Assembly: GCF_002614725.1 (NCBI RefSeq)
Contig: NZ_MRZN01000011.1
Location: forward strand, 1 to 64,000
From: Staphylococcus edaphicus
Lineage (GTDB): Bacteria; Bacillota; Bacilli; Staphylococcales; Staphylococcaceae
Direction of reading: 5' to 3'
Length of the DNA stretch: 64,000 nucleotides
This document shows, one piece after another, positions 8,605 through 16,770 of this stretch. Position 1 is the first letter of the stretch. Each line of letters opens with the position of its first letter. The position numbers were made by a program, and so were the translations under genes. Below the pieces are notes generated by a model, which was not told the DNA's origin, searched no databases, and saw only the letters and a program-made list of their open reading frames with translations.

Positions 8605-9488
8605 ACGCAATCGAATTAAATGCTGTTAGCTATCAGCATAAAGAATTCAAGTTAAATGACGTTTCTTTTCGAGTTCCTCAAGGATTTGTGACTGGATTCA
8701 TTGGAGCCAATGGTGTGGGTAAAACCACGATAATTAGATTAATAATGAATTTGATTGAACCAAATAACGGTCAAATACTTTTATTTAATAAAAGTATGAG
8801 TCATCATGCAGTAGAACTAAAAAATAAAATTGGTTTCATTTATTCTGAATTATATTTAAATGATAAATGGACTGTAAAAAAAATCGAATCATATATTGCA
8901 CCTTTTTATAGTCATTGGGATGATACGCGTTTTGATTTTTTTCTTGAAAAATTCGATTTACCGAAAGATAAGAAAATCAAATCATTTTCTACAGGTATGA
9001 AAATGAAACTATCAATCGCGATTGCGTTTAGTCATCATGCAGAACTATTTATTCTAGACGAGCCGACTTCTGGTCTTGATCCTATTGTTAGAAATGAAGT
9101 ATTGGATGTTATTCAAGAAGAGTTGATAGATGAAAATAAATCAGTCTTTATTTCAACGCATATCATCTCAGATTTGGAAAAAATTGCTGACTATTTAGTA
9201 TATATCAAAGATGGAGAAGTCATTTTAAATCAATTTTTAGATGATATACTAAACCAATTCCAAATTGTTAAAGGCGATCCAAAGCAACTAGATAATGAGT
9301 TAATTGATTTAACGCATTATATTGAATATAACCATACTGGTTTTACAGCACTAACGACACATGCTAATGTGTTCAAAGAGTTATTTGGTAGTGAAGTCGC
9401 AATAACAAATCCGACGATTGAAGAGCTAATGGTTTACCTCGAAAAAGGAAAAATTAAGAATAAGCATAGTAATGATGAAATGATATAG
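8601..9488 (+). CDS. pmtA: PSM exporter ABC ATPase PmtA
   Basis: A 295-residue ABC ATPase: Walker A GANGVGKT (35-42), signature region FSTGMKMKLSIA (about 133-144), Walker B LFILDEPTSGLDP. With PmtB it forms one half of the Pmt system that exports all phenol-soluble modulins in staphylococci and protects the cell from them. It overlaps pmtR by 4 bp and lies 14 bp before pmtB. Confidence 0.9.
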   Translation: MNAIELNAVSYQHKEFKLNDVSFRVPQGFVTGFIGANGVGKTTIIRLIMNLIEPNNGQILLFNKSMSHHAVELKNKIGFIYSELYLNDKWTVKKIESYIAPFYSHWDDTRFDFFLEKFDLPKDKKIKSFSTGMKMKLSIAIAFSHHAELFILDEPTSGLDPIVRNEVLDVIQEELIDENKSVFISTHIISDLEKIADYLVYIKDGEVILNQFLDDILNQFQIVKGDPKQLDNELIDLTHYIEYNHTGFTALTTHANVFKELFGSEVAITNPTIEELMVYLEKGKIKNKHSNDEMI

Positions 9489-9502
9489 TGGGAGGCCATT
9501 AG

Positions 9503-10165
9503 ATGAAAAATTTACTAATTAGAAATGTAAAGTTACGTAAATGGACAATCGTCATTTATGCCATATTGTTATTGATTTCCCCTTTACAATTAGTAATTGA
9601 GAACAATTCAATCATTACAAAAGTTATGTATTCTTTAGTTGCCATGATTTTATTATTTGTTTCTGTTCTTGATTCTGGTCATACATTCCGATTGAATAGT
9701 AAATTAGGTCATGCAAAGGCGTATGATTTTTTTGGTAGTCTACCAGTATCGAAAAAAGAGATGTTAAATGCAAACTATATCACGCTCATTTTATTCACAT
9801 TAATTGGAGCTGGCATATTATCGTTATTCAATGTGCCGAATTCAAATGTAGCTGCAAGTGATATCAATATTGACATCACTTTACCGTATTCTTATATCGC
9901 TATTAACTTCTTTGCGATACCAATCGCATTTAAAAAATATAGTGAACAAAAATCGGAAAATATTTCTTATTTAATGTATTTACTTGTGATGTTACTCATA
10001 ATTCCAATCATTGCCGTACTTGTAACATTAGCAGTACTTATGCTATTCAACATAAAGCTAACAATGCTTGATTACTTTGAACCAGTTTTTAATTATGGCT
10101 TTTTAGCATTAAGTATTATATTTTTAATAACAAATTATATTATTCAGTATAAAAAAGTGAATTAA
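9503..10165 (+). CDS. pmtB: PSM exporter membrane subunit PmtB
   Basis: A 220-residue integral membrane protein with about six hydrophobic segments and an ABC-2-like layout. It is the predicted permease partner of PmtA. GGGAGGCCATT precedes the ATG. The assignment rests mainly on operon position between two ABC ATPases and on its hydrophobic profile. Confidence 0.85.
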   Translation: MKNLLIRNVKLRKWTIVIYAILLLISPLQLVIENNSIITKVMYSLVAMILLFVSVLDSGHTFRLNSKLGHAKAYDFFGSLPVSKKEMLNANYITLILFTLIGAGILSLFNVPNSNVAASDINIDITLPYSYIAINFFAIPIAFKKYSEQKSENISYLMYLLVMLLIIPIIAVLVTLAVLMLFNIKLTMLDYFEPVFNYGFLALSIIFLITNYIIQYKKVN

Positions 10166-10185
10166 CTTTAAAAGGAGGCGCATTT

Positions 10186-11058
10186 ATGCAATTAAAGAAT
10201 ATAACAAAAACCTATGGTAATAATAATGTTCTGGATCATATTGATTTTGATTTTGGTCAAAGTCAAATAGTTGGTTTAATTGGTAAAAATGGTGTCGGAA
10301 AAACGACACTAATGAAAGTAATGAACGGAAATATTATCAATTTTAAAGGGGATGTTAAGCTAGGTAATAAACAAAATGTTGGCTATTTAATTGAACACCC
10401 TAAATTGTATGATAATAAAACAGGTTTATATAATTTAAAACTCTTCGCTAACGTACTTGGCGATGGTTTTGATAAAAAATATGCGGATCAAATTATTGAT
10501 GCGTTTGGTATGAGACCTTATGTTAAAAAGAAAGTGAAAAAATACTCAATGGGGATGAAACAAAAATTAGCGATTGCTGTCTCGTTAATGAATAAGCCCA
10601 AGTATTTAATTCTAGATGAACCAACAAATGGTATGGACCCAGATGGTTCTATAGATGTACTCAAAACAATTCAATCACTTGTAAAAGAGTTAGAAATGAA
10701 AATTTTAATTTCTAGTCATAAACTTGAAGATATTGAATTAATTTGTGATAGAGCGGTATTTTTACGTGATGGTAAATTCGTTCAAGATGTAAATATGAAG
10801 GAAGGTACACCGTCTGATTCTACAGTAATCATATTTGAAAAAGATGATTTTGAATCTGGATTAGCGTTCTTAAAAGAGAAATTTAATGTAATACAAACAC
10901 AAGAAGCTAGCGGTGAAGTGATTATCAATGCACAAAGTAGCTACAAAGAAGTATTAAAAGGTTTAGCAAGCAAAGAAATTTTCCCTAAATTTATTGAAAC
11001 ACGTAAGAGTTCATTACGTGATACTTACTTCAATATTAATCAGAAAGGTGGCCAATAA
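10186..11058 (+). CDS. pmtC: PSM exporter ABC ATPase PmtC
   Basis: A 290-residue ABC ATPase with Walker A GKNGVGKT (33-40), signature YSMGMKQKLAIA and Walker B YLILDEPTNGMDP. It is the second nucleotide-binding subunit of the PSM exporter, pairing with PmtD. AAAGGAGG precedes the ATG. The gene ends one base into pmtD (translational coupling). Confidence 0.9.
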   Translation: MQLKNITKTYGNNNVLDHIDFDFGQSQIVGLIGKNGVGKTTLMKVMNGNIINFKGDVKLGNKQNVGYLIEHPKLYDNKTGLYNLKLFANVLGDGFDKKYADQIIDAFGMRPYVKKKVKKYSMGMKQKLAIAVSLMNKPKYLILDEPTNGMDPDGSIDVLKTIQSLVKELEMKILISSHKLEDIELICDRAVFLRDGKFVQDVNMKEGTPSDSTVIIFEKDDFESGLAFLKEKFNVIQTQEASGEVIINAQSSYKEVLKGLASKEIFPKFIETRKSSLRDTYFNINQKGGQ

Positions 11059-11786
11059 TGAATAGTTTACAACTCGTAAAATATGATATGTATAGTATTT
11101 TTAAAAGTCCATTAACATACTTAGCATTACTTTTGACTATTTTACCATTAGTCGGTTTCACAATATTATTTGTTCAACAGTCAGATGAAATAAATGGTAA
11201 TACATTACTCTCAATTGGTAGTTGGTTCTTTTCAATTATGGGCTTACTATTTGTAATAAAAACAATTACACGTGATATTTCACAGGGAACGATACAGCTC
11301 TACATGAATAAAACATCAAGCCGTATCGGTTATGTTGTGGCAAAAGTTATTTCTATCATATTAATTGCAATTCTTATTACAGCAGTGCTTGTAGCATTTG
11401 TATTGATTGTCCAAGGTATCGTTGATGGGAAAAATATTACAACTAATAAAGCATTCGAATTACTTTGGTTCTTTTTAATGTTCCATTTATTCTTTGGATT
11501 ATTGCTATATCTATTTTCACTTATTGTACCGAAAACAGCATTGATTTTTACACTCGGTATTTTCTTGGTGTTAATCGTTCCGTTCGCAGAGCCGTTTCTA
11601 CCAATGATTCCGAAAATTGGTGACAATATCCAAGATTCATTAAAATATATACCGTTTAGCTATTTAACTTCTAAGACAACATCTGGTGACTACACATTCA
11701 CAAATTGGCAATGGTTTATTACTTCAGCGTCAATAGTAATATTATTTATTGTAAATATTTTCTATTCTTCTAAGAAAGATATTTAA
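11058..11786 (+). CDS. pmtD: PSM exporter membrane subunit PmtD
   Basis: A 242-residue ABC-2-type permease with about six transmembrane segments. An amphipathic N-terminal helix precedes the first segment, and TITRDISQGTIQLYMNKTSSR is the cytosolic coupling region typical of this class. AAGGTGGC in the end of pmtC provides the ribosome site. It is the last gene of pmtRABCD. Confidence 0.88.
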   Translation: MNSLQLVKYDMYSIFKSPLTYLALLLTILPLVGFTILFVQQSDEINGNTLLSIGSWFFSIMGLLFVIKTITRDISQGTIQLYMNKTSSRIGYVVAKVISIILIAILITAVLVAFVLIVQGIVDGKNITTNKAFELLWFFLMFHLFFGLLLYLFSLIVPKTALIFTLGIFLVLIVPFAEPFLPMIPKIGDNIQDSLKYIPFSYLTSKTTSGDYTFTNWQWFITSASIVILFIVNIFYSSKKDI

Positions 11787-11818
11787 AATAATGATAACCG
11801 ATATATAAGTCAAAATAA

Positions 11819-11867
11819 AAAAGACGTATGAATTTGCGGTTAAATCAGCATAATTCATACGTCTTTT
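11819..11867. terminator. bidirectional terminator after pmtD
   Basis: 16-bp perfect stem AAAAGACGTATGAATT / AATTCATACGTCTTTT between convergent genes. Confidence 0.95.
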
Positions 11868-11869
11868 AA

Positions 11870-12430
11870 TTATTTAATGATTAATTTATCTAATATTGAG
11901 TCATATACATAGTTCCAAAGTTGAGAATCTGTTTTGTAACGGTTTGTCATGACAGCATGTGCTTCCGCAGATTTGTCTTCAAATGTAGGATCATCTTTCG
12001 AAGGTACATTCGAACGTGTCTCTTCAACAAAGTGTTGAACTTGTCTAGCGCGAGGGCCCCAAACCGTTTCTTGTTCAAAGTCGTCATTAAGAAAAACAAA
12101 AATAGGTATTGATCGAGCCGTACCATTTGTTAAATATTGATCTATTAAATTAGTGTTTTCATCACGATGGAATACACGAACTTCTAAATTTAAAGCTTCG
12201 CTAATATGTTTTAAGATGGGTAGATTCATCATCGCATCGCCACACCAATCTTCCGTGATAACTAACACTTTTGAATAATTTAATGATTTAATTTTTTCAA
12301 TACGGTCATCAGATGAAGGTAAAGAGAAAGAGTTATATATTGATAGAACGTTCTCTTTGTTTTTAGTCATCACCTCGATATATTGATCAAGTGGTTGACT
12401 GTTTTCGAAATAAGTTTCTAAACTTGTCAT
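11870..12430 (-). CDS. thioredoxin-fold protein with a one-cysteine WCGDA site
   Basis: A 186-residue thioredoxin-family protein. The active-site-like motif is DWCGDA (Cys63) after the beta strand KVLVITE. The cis-proline region RSIPIFVFL follows. The second Cys of the usual CxxC is replaced by Asp-Ala, so a normal dithiol redox cycle is unlikely. Family members of this type are annotated only as thioredoxin family. GGGGGAAAT lies before the ATG on the minus strand. Confidence 0.78.
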   Translation of the reverse strand: MTSLETYFENSQPLDQYIEVMTKNKENVLSIYNSFSLPSSDDRIEKIKSLNYSKVLVITEDWCGDAMMNLPILKHISEALNLEVRVFHRDENTNLIDQYLTNGTARSIPIFVFLNDDFEQETVWGPRARQVQHFVEETRSNVPSKDDPTFEDKSAEAHAVMTNRYKTDSQLWNYVYDSILDKLIIK

Positions 12431-12592
12431 AAGTATTTCCCCCTTTAGCTTATTAGATATTATTATATCAATTATTTTATATGAAAGAAAATTTTAAATA
12501 CTTTGAAAAGTTATGTATTTAGCAGCATTCTTATAAGATGAAAGTGACAATTGCATATGCTATATTGATTAAGTAAATGGAGTTGAAAGTCT

Positions 12593-13084
12593 GTGAATAG
12601 GTATAAGATAAATAGATTGGTTATATTGAGTATTTTTTTGTTGATGGGTGTTGGCACTTTGCTGCTTGTAAATTATTTAAAAAGTGAACAATCCACTGAT
12701 TTATCACATATTACTATTGACGATATGCACTTAAATTCAACAGTTGACAAGAATCAATTGATAGAATTTGATGATATTGTTTTGAAAAAATATAAATTTT
12801 ATGAAAAATATAATCAACCGGACTTAGTATTTAAAGTTAATAAAGCTAATAACAAACTAAAAGGTATGTCACTTCTCAAAAACACTAAAGTTAAGACAAA
12901 TTTTGGTGGGGAAATTGAAGGTCATGTTCAAGATGTTGTTCGTGAATTAGGCAATAACTATAAACAAAAAAAATTACGTAATTCGTATTATTTGATGACA
13001 TATTATGATAAAAATAGTCATACAAAGTTATCTATTATGCACAAACATGATAAAATAAAAAAGATTGAAATTTACACAAAATAA
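12593..13084 (+). CDS. membrane-anchored protein of unknown function
   Basis: A 163-residue protein starting at GTG with GGAGTTGAAAG upstream. One N-terminal signal-anchor helix (about residues 9-27) is followed by a basic, Asn/Lys-rich extracytoplasmic domain ending in a beta-strand-like pattern (KLSIMHKHDKIKKIEIYTK). I do not recognise a named family. It is transcribed alone with its own terminator. Confidence 0.65.
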   Translation: MNRYKINRLVILSIFLLMGVGTLLLVNYLKSEQSTDLSHITIDDMHLNSTVDKNQLIEFDDIVLKKYKFYEKYNQPDLVFKVNKANNKLKGMSLLKNTKVKTNFGGEIEGHVQDVVRELGNNYKQKKLRNSYYLMTYYDKNSHTKLSIMHKHDKIKKIEIYTK

Positions 13085-13085
13085 T

Positions 13086-13133
13086 AATTAAAGAATGGTG
13101 ATTTTTTCAGATAATTGCCATTCTTTAATTTTA
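13086..13133 (+). terminator. terminator
   Basis: 13-bp perfect stem AATTAAAGAATGG / CCATTCTTTAATT, followed by a short T tract. Confidence 0.8.
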
Positions 13134-13164
13134 CATAATATAAGAAGTCGACTCTAGAAATTGA

Positions 13165-13740
13165 ATGGCGGTAGATAATTTGGATAAAATTACTTTTTTG
13201 AATGAACTTGAACAAGAACTGGATAATTTACCAAGGGCTGAGCGCGATAATGTAATGTATGAATACGAGCAATATTTTTTTGAGCAAGAACGTGAAGGAA
13301 AAAATGAATATCAAATCATTGGAGCACTTGAACCACCTAAAAAAATAGGTAAAGAAATAAATGCAAGAAGTGCAATTGTATCGGCAGAATATCGAACGAA
13401 TGCTAGGACAATTTTAAGAGCTATCATGGCTTCTTTAGGTATGGGGATTTTATCACTAGTAATTATCCTAATACCGATGATATTTGTTGCTGGTTTTATG
13501 TTGCTATTGTTATTGGCTGCAATGGTCTTAGTAATCAGTCCATTGTTGCTTATCATTCATGGGTTGCTAAATAGCATGTTCAGCCAAGCGATTAGTAATT
13601 ATTTGTTTGCATTTTCATTTAGTGGCTTAGGCATTGTGTTGTTTGTAATTATTGCGAAGTTGGCAGAACTGGTGTACCGCTTGATATTAAAATATTTACG
13701 CTGGAATATCAGAACGATCAAAGGAAGTGCAGAAGAATGA
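13165..13740 (+). CDS. HAAS-domain (DUF1700) membrane protein
   Basis: A protein of up to 191 residues. The N-terminal helical HAAS domain reads FLNELEQELDNLPRAERDNV ... YEYEQYFFEQEREGK, followed by three to four hydrophobic segments. Such proteins usually pair with a PadR regulator and a DUF4097 protein in envelope-stress loci; here only the DUF4097 partner follows, overlapping by 4 bp. The start is uncertain. The ATG at 13165 has a poor ribosome site, while an in-frame TTG at 13180 has GGCGGT 7 bases upstream and would begin right at the HAAS domain. Confidence 0.8.
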   Translation: MAVDNLDKITFLNELEQELDNLPRAERDNVMYEYEQYFFEQEREGKNEYQIIGALEPPKKIGKEINARSAIVSAEYRTNARTILRAIMASLGMGILSLVIILIPMIFVAGFMLLLLLAAMVLVISPLLLIIHGLLNSMFSQAISNYLFAFSFSGLGIVLFVIIAKLAELVYRLILKYLRWNIRTIKGSAEE

Positions 13741-14588
13741 AGAAATTATTTTTGAGTGGTTTAAGTTTGTTCGTCGTCTGTTTTCTTTTAGGATGTATAA
13801 TGTGGTTTGGCTTTGAAAAACAAAATAATAAAATAAATACTATAGATAAAACCTTTACCGATAAATCGATTGATTCTTTAAATTACAGAGGAATAACCAC
13901 TAAAGTTAATATTGTAAAAGGCGATAAGTTCACGGTAAATTACAGAGGACAGTGCAAAGTTAATATAAGTAAAGAAGATAATGAATTAAGGGTTCATGAA
14001 ATAAATGAAAAAGTAGATAATTATGGCTTGAATTTCAATCCATTCAGGCAAATATATGGTGAGGTTACTATAACAATGCCAAGTGAACAAATTGATGATA
14101 TAAAAGTTTCCAATACTGTTAGAGAGGTTAATATACAAAATATAAATATCAAAAATGCGGATTTATCAATGACAGAGTCCAATATATCACGTGTTAACAT
14201 TAATAATTCATCAATTGGAAAGTTAGTTCATAGAGGTTTGAAATCACCTGTTCATTTTAACCACAGCGAGATTTTAGACGCTAATATAAAAACAAATGAT
14301 GCAAACATTACAGGACAACAATCATTAATCAAAGGTGGTGTGCTATCTGCTAAGGATGGTGTTATCAACCTAAGTAAGATGGATATTGATTCTGCTTTTA
14401 AAGCATCAACCCAGCATGGTGATATTAAGATGTCATATAATAAAAAGCCGGAAGATACGTTGCTTAAATTAAATCCTGAAAAAGGCAAAGCTAAGGTTAA
14501 TAATCAAAGCTTTGAAAATGATAGAGTAGGTTCAGGTAATAACGTACTGGAATTCTATACTTTAGACGGTGATATTCATATCAATTAA
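13737..14588 (+). CDS. DUF4097-type surface protein, LiaG-like beta solenoid
   Basis: A 283-residue protein. The N-terminal hydrophobic helix contains LLGC, a possible lipobox around residues 17-20, so it is either anchored or a lipoprotein. The rest is a repetitive beta-rich DUF4097 domain (short strands such as VNIQNINIKNADLSM and ANITGQQSLIKGGVLSA) ending in the family-typical FYTLDGDIHIN. It overlaps the upstream HAAS gene (ATGA) and is probably cotranslated with it. Related proteins act in cell-envelope stress sensing, but no specific role can be read here. Confidence 0.78.
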   Translation: MKKLFLSGLSLFVVCFLLGCIMWFGFEKQNNKINTIDKTFTDKSIDSLNYRGITTKVNIVKGDKFTVNYRGQCKVNISKEDNELRVHEINEKVDNYGLNFNPFRQIYGEVTITMPSEQIDDIKVSNTVREVNIQNINIKNADLSMTESNISRVNINNSSIGKLVHRGLKSPVHFNHSEILDANIKTNDANITGQQSLIKGGVLSAKDGVINLSKMDIDSAFKASTQHGDIKMSYNKKPEDTLLKLNPEKGKAKVNNQSFENDRVGSGNNVLEFYTLDGDIHIN

Positions 14589-14591
14589 AGT

Positions 14592-14648
14592 AGAGAGTGG
14601 GATAGAAATCGAGGTTTGCTCAAGATTTCTTTTCCCGCTCTCTTTTTA
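14592..14648. terminator. terminator; copy A of the dispersed inverted repeat
   Basis: AGAGAGTGGGATAGAAATC (14592-14610) pairs with GATTTCTTTTCCCGCTCTCT (14624-14643), followed by TTTTT. It belongs to the staphylococcal gagtgggacagaaat ... atttctgtcccactc family also seen near 16.6 and 61.6 kb. Confidence 0.85.
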
Positions 14649-14650
14649 TT

Positions 14651-15691
14651 TTAGTATGTGGCAAATGTCAAATCGGTATCAATTTGTCCTGTGAGTTCGT
14701 TAATTTTTAGAGGTTCACCATTCAACCATTGTTGAAAGTCAATTTTAGTAGGTATTTGATTTTCACCTAAAGCGATATGGGTGGTTAAGGACTGTGGTTC
14801 ATACATACTTGTGTGTATGGTGCCAGACCAACTTTTAAATAATTTGCTGTAAATTTCAAATTCAGGATTATTAAATAATGTAAAGGCGTCTGTTTTTTCT
14901 AATTGTGTAGGTACTTGTTTAATTAATCTATCCAACCGTTCTGTGGATTCCTTTGTATAATTTCTATTTTCATGAGTGAGCAATTTAAAGTGGTTTGTAC
15001 ATGTATTATCATAACGCACATCAATTGCTCGTGGTGACACTTCAATAATTGCATGATTTAAATGTTTATCCATCACAATATAACTAAATGAACTTCTATG
15101 AGGTATTTCTTTTAACAATTTAATGGCCTCAGGAACATCTTTGCAATATTGCAATATGAGTCTGCCAATCATGTAGCAAACGAAGCCATCACCGGGATGT
15201 TTACGATGCATAAAGTTATATCCCATTGCTAAACCTGTTTCATTCATTCCATCCATTCTACCGGTGACACGTGAGGTTGGGCCAATTTGTGCTAAACCAC
15301 CATCATTTGGTTGAAATAATAAATAACGACCATCATATGTAGCGGGATGGTAGTCATAATTACGTACCATATAGTCTTGGCCCAAATAGACTGTACAGCC
15401 ACTATGCTTCAACGGTGTGAAGCGGTAATGAGCAAAATTTAAAATCATTTGGCTTGTAGGTAGATTAAGTACTTCTTGCATGCCTCGTATTTCTTCCCAT
15501 ATTTGAGGTGCGTATATTTGAAAAATATCATATGTTGCTTTGATATGAATATCAAAGCGTGGCATGCGTTTTTTCCATTCTTTTTCTCTATTTTTTAACA
15601 GTGGTGTATGTTGCATCCATTGTGCGGTTTGTATACCTAGGTCAAAGTGTGAACCACGATGCGTTAAAATATCTGATTTTACGCTTTGCAT
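14651..15691 (-). CDS. C45/choloylglycine-hydrolase-like Ntn amidase
   Basis: A 346-residue protein of the C45 / linear amide C-N hydrolase group. Candidate nucleophile Cys99 in HSGCTVY is followed by MVRNYDYHP (Asn111, Asp113), the usual arrangement after the nucleophile of acyl-transferase or penicillin-acylase-like Ntn hydrolases. If the family model holds, cleavage before Cys99 would activate it. Often annotated in staphylococci as choloylglycine hydrolase-like, but the true substrate is unknown. No signal peptide is seen, so it is likely cytoplasmic. It diverges from the 17-residue peptide gene. Confidence 0.72.
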   Translation of the reverse strand: MQSVKSDILTHRGSHFDLGIQTAQWMQHTPLLKNREKEWKKRMPRFDIHIKATYDIFQIYAPQIWEEIRGMQEVLNLPTSQMILNFAHYRFTPLKHSGCTVYLGQDYMVRNYDYHPATYDGRYLLFQPNDGGLAQIGPTSRVTGRMDGMNETGLAMGYNFMHRKHPGDGFVCYMIGRLILQYCKDVPEAIKLLKEIPHRSSFSYIVMDKHLNHAIIEVSPRAIDVRYDNTCTNHFKLLTHENRNYTKESTERLDRLIKQVPTQLEKTDAFTLFNNPEFEIYSKLFKSWSGTIHTSMYEPQSLTTHIALGENQIPTKIDFQQWLNGEPLKINELTGQIDTDLTFATY

Positions 15692-15757
15692 TATAAAAAC
15701 TCCTATTTTATTTGTGTAATCTTACAAAATTGTAACTTTAATGTAACTCAGTGTTAA

Positions 15758-15786
15758 TTGCATTACATTGGATTAAACTTTATCAT
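15758..15786 (+). promoter_or_regulatory. promoter of the 17-residue peptide gene
   Basis: TTGCAT (15758-15763), exact 17-bp spacer, TATCAT (15781-15786). Transcript start near 15793. Confidence 0.7.
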
Positions 15787-15843
15787 TAAAAATAACAACG
15801 ACGACTGATTAAGGTATTTTTATTTTTAATGAGGTGATTGCTA

Positions 15844-15897
15844 ATGGAAAGTTATTACGATGTTATTAAAGATGTAGTAGGCACTTGGTGGAAATAA
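15844..15897 (+). CDS. 17-residue amphipathic peptide, PSM-like candidate
   Basis: The ORF MESYYDVIKDVVGTWWK has a near-ideal ribosome site (GAGGTGAT, 5 bases before the ATG), a consensus promoter and an intrinsic terminator, so it is a complete unit of about 155 nt. As a helix, residues 1, 4, 5, 8, 11, 12, 15 and 16 (Met, Tyr, Tyr, Ile, Val, Val, Trp, Trp) lie on one face. Glu, Ser, Asp, Lys, Asp, Gly, Thr and Lys lie on the other. Net side-chain charge is -1. Staphylococcal PSMs are short, signal-less amphipathic helices of this kind, and the PSM exporter is 4 kb away. It is shorter than known PSMs, so a leader or regulatory peptide is possible. Confidence 0.62.
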   Translation: MESYYDVIKDVVGTWWK

Positions 15898-15914
15898 ATA
15901 AAATCGCAATGCTT

Positions 15915-15947
15915 GAGTGAGTTGCTGTATTCAGCTCACTCTTTTTT
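15915..15947 (+). terminator. terminator of the 17-residue peptide gene
   Basis: GAGTGAG ... CTCACTC with inner CTG/CAG pairing, followed by six T. Confidence 0.85.
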
Positions 15948-16262
15948 GTGTTGCAATATCTTAGGTTCTAGTGATATCGATATATACACGAGTTAGTTTA
16001 ATTATCCGGCCATTATACGCAATTTATATGAATTTTAAAACTGTTAATGTATTTAATACATGCCCATTATTGTTTTGAAAACCATATAAATGCAATTTAT
16101 AGTGGTGTTCTGTTATTATTAAGTTATTGAACTACTATTATTGGCATGTCATTTGTAGTGATATATATAAACGTTAGTACAATAATATCATAAAATCACA
16201 TCGCTGATATGTTAAATAAAATAATGAAAAAACAGGTATATATTTATTGATGTAATTAAATA
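15948..16262. other. AT-rich intergenic stretch
   Basis: Very A/T-rich sequence between two short genes. It holds two imperfect copies of a gcaatttata motif (16019 and 16091) but no ORF with a ribosome site and no clear hairpin. I see no gene here. Confidence 0.5.
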
Positions 16263-16271
16263 TGCTATCAT
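16263..16271 (+). promoter_or_regulatory. extended -10 promoter candidate
   Basis: TGC-TATCAT with a weak TTTATT 17 bp upstream. It lies about 40 bp before the start of the 56-residue membrane protein. Confidence 0.45.
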
Positions 16272-16311
16272 TAATAATAGTGATGTTAATAATATATTGA
16301 GGTGAAATAGA

Positions 16312-16482
16312 ATGTGGAATTTTATTAAAGGTTTATTTAAATTTGTATTCGGTACTATCCTTACTTTATCTTTAGTAGCAGGAATCGGTGCGGTTGTATT
16401 CGCTTATATTTTCAAAAAAGACTTTGAAGATATCGAAAGCAAAACAAAAGAAATTATTTCAGATATCGAATCTAATAATTAA
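16312..16482 (+). CDS. 56-residue single-pass membrane protein
   Basis: A 56-codon ORF with AGGTGAAAT 6 bases before the ATG. The N-terminus MWNFIKGLFKFVFG is amphipathic and basic. A hydrophobic helix (TILTLSLVAGIGAVVFAYIF, about 15-34) follows, then an acidic coiled-coil-like tail (KKDFEDIESKTKEIISDIESNN). The layout suggests a bitopic protein with a cytoplasmic or surface-exposed charged helix. It ends in its own strong terminator. I recognise no functional family. Confidence 0.68.
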   Translation: MWNFIKGLFKFVFGTILTLSLVAGIGAVVFAYIFKKDFEDIESKTKEIISDIESNN

Positions 16483-16512
16483 TTGATTAAAAACATGAAT
16501 AGTGTTTTTTAG

Positions 16513-16543
16513 AGACTGGGACGTCATTGATTTGTCCCAGTCT
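16513..16543 (+). terminator. terminator, tgggac-type hairpin
   Basis: AGACTGGGAC / GTCCCAGTCT, 10-bp perfect stem, followed by a T-rich tract. Confidence 0.85.
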
Positions 16544-16630
16544 TATTTCATATGGTTAGGTGACTTATGCATGAGCAATAGTGTTCAGGGTAGTCCCTTT
16601 ATACTTATTTCAATTCCAGTCATTTATGTC

Positions 16631-16684
16631 GGGAGTGAGGCAACGAAATCTTTTTAATAAAAATTAGATTTCTGTCCCACTCTC
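16631..16684. repeat. copy B of the dispersed inverted repeat
   Basis: GGGAGTGAGGCAACGAAATC (16631-16650) and GATTTCTGTCCCACTCTC (16667-16684), followed by TTTTT. It is the same family as copies A and C. It could terminate plus-strand transcription. Confidence 0.78.
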
Positions 16685-16770
16685 TTTTTGTGTTTTAAAT
16701 ATTTTATTTCTGTATATTGCAGACTTGCTATAGTTTGAAGTCTTGGGGTGAAATGATGCTTATTATAGGA

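Noticed and set aside
12351..12360. AGAACGTTCT as a third LexA box
   Set aside because: The 4-bp spacer between half-sites is missing, and it lies inside the coding region of the thioredoxin-like gene.
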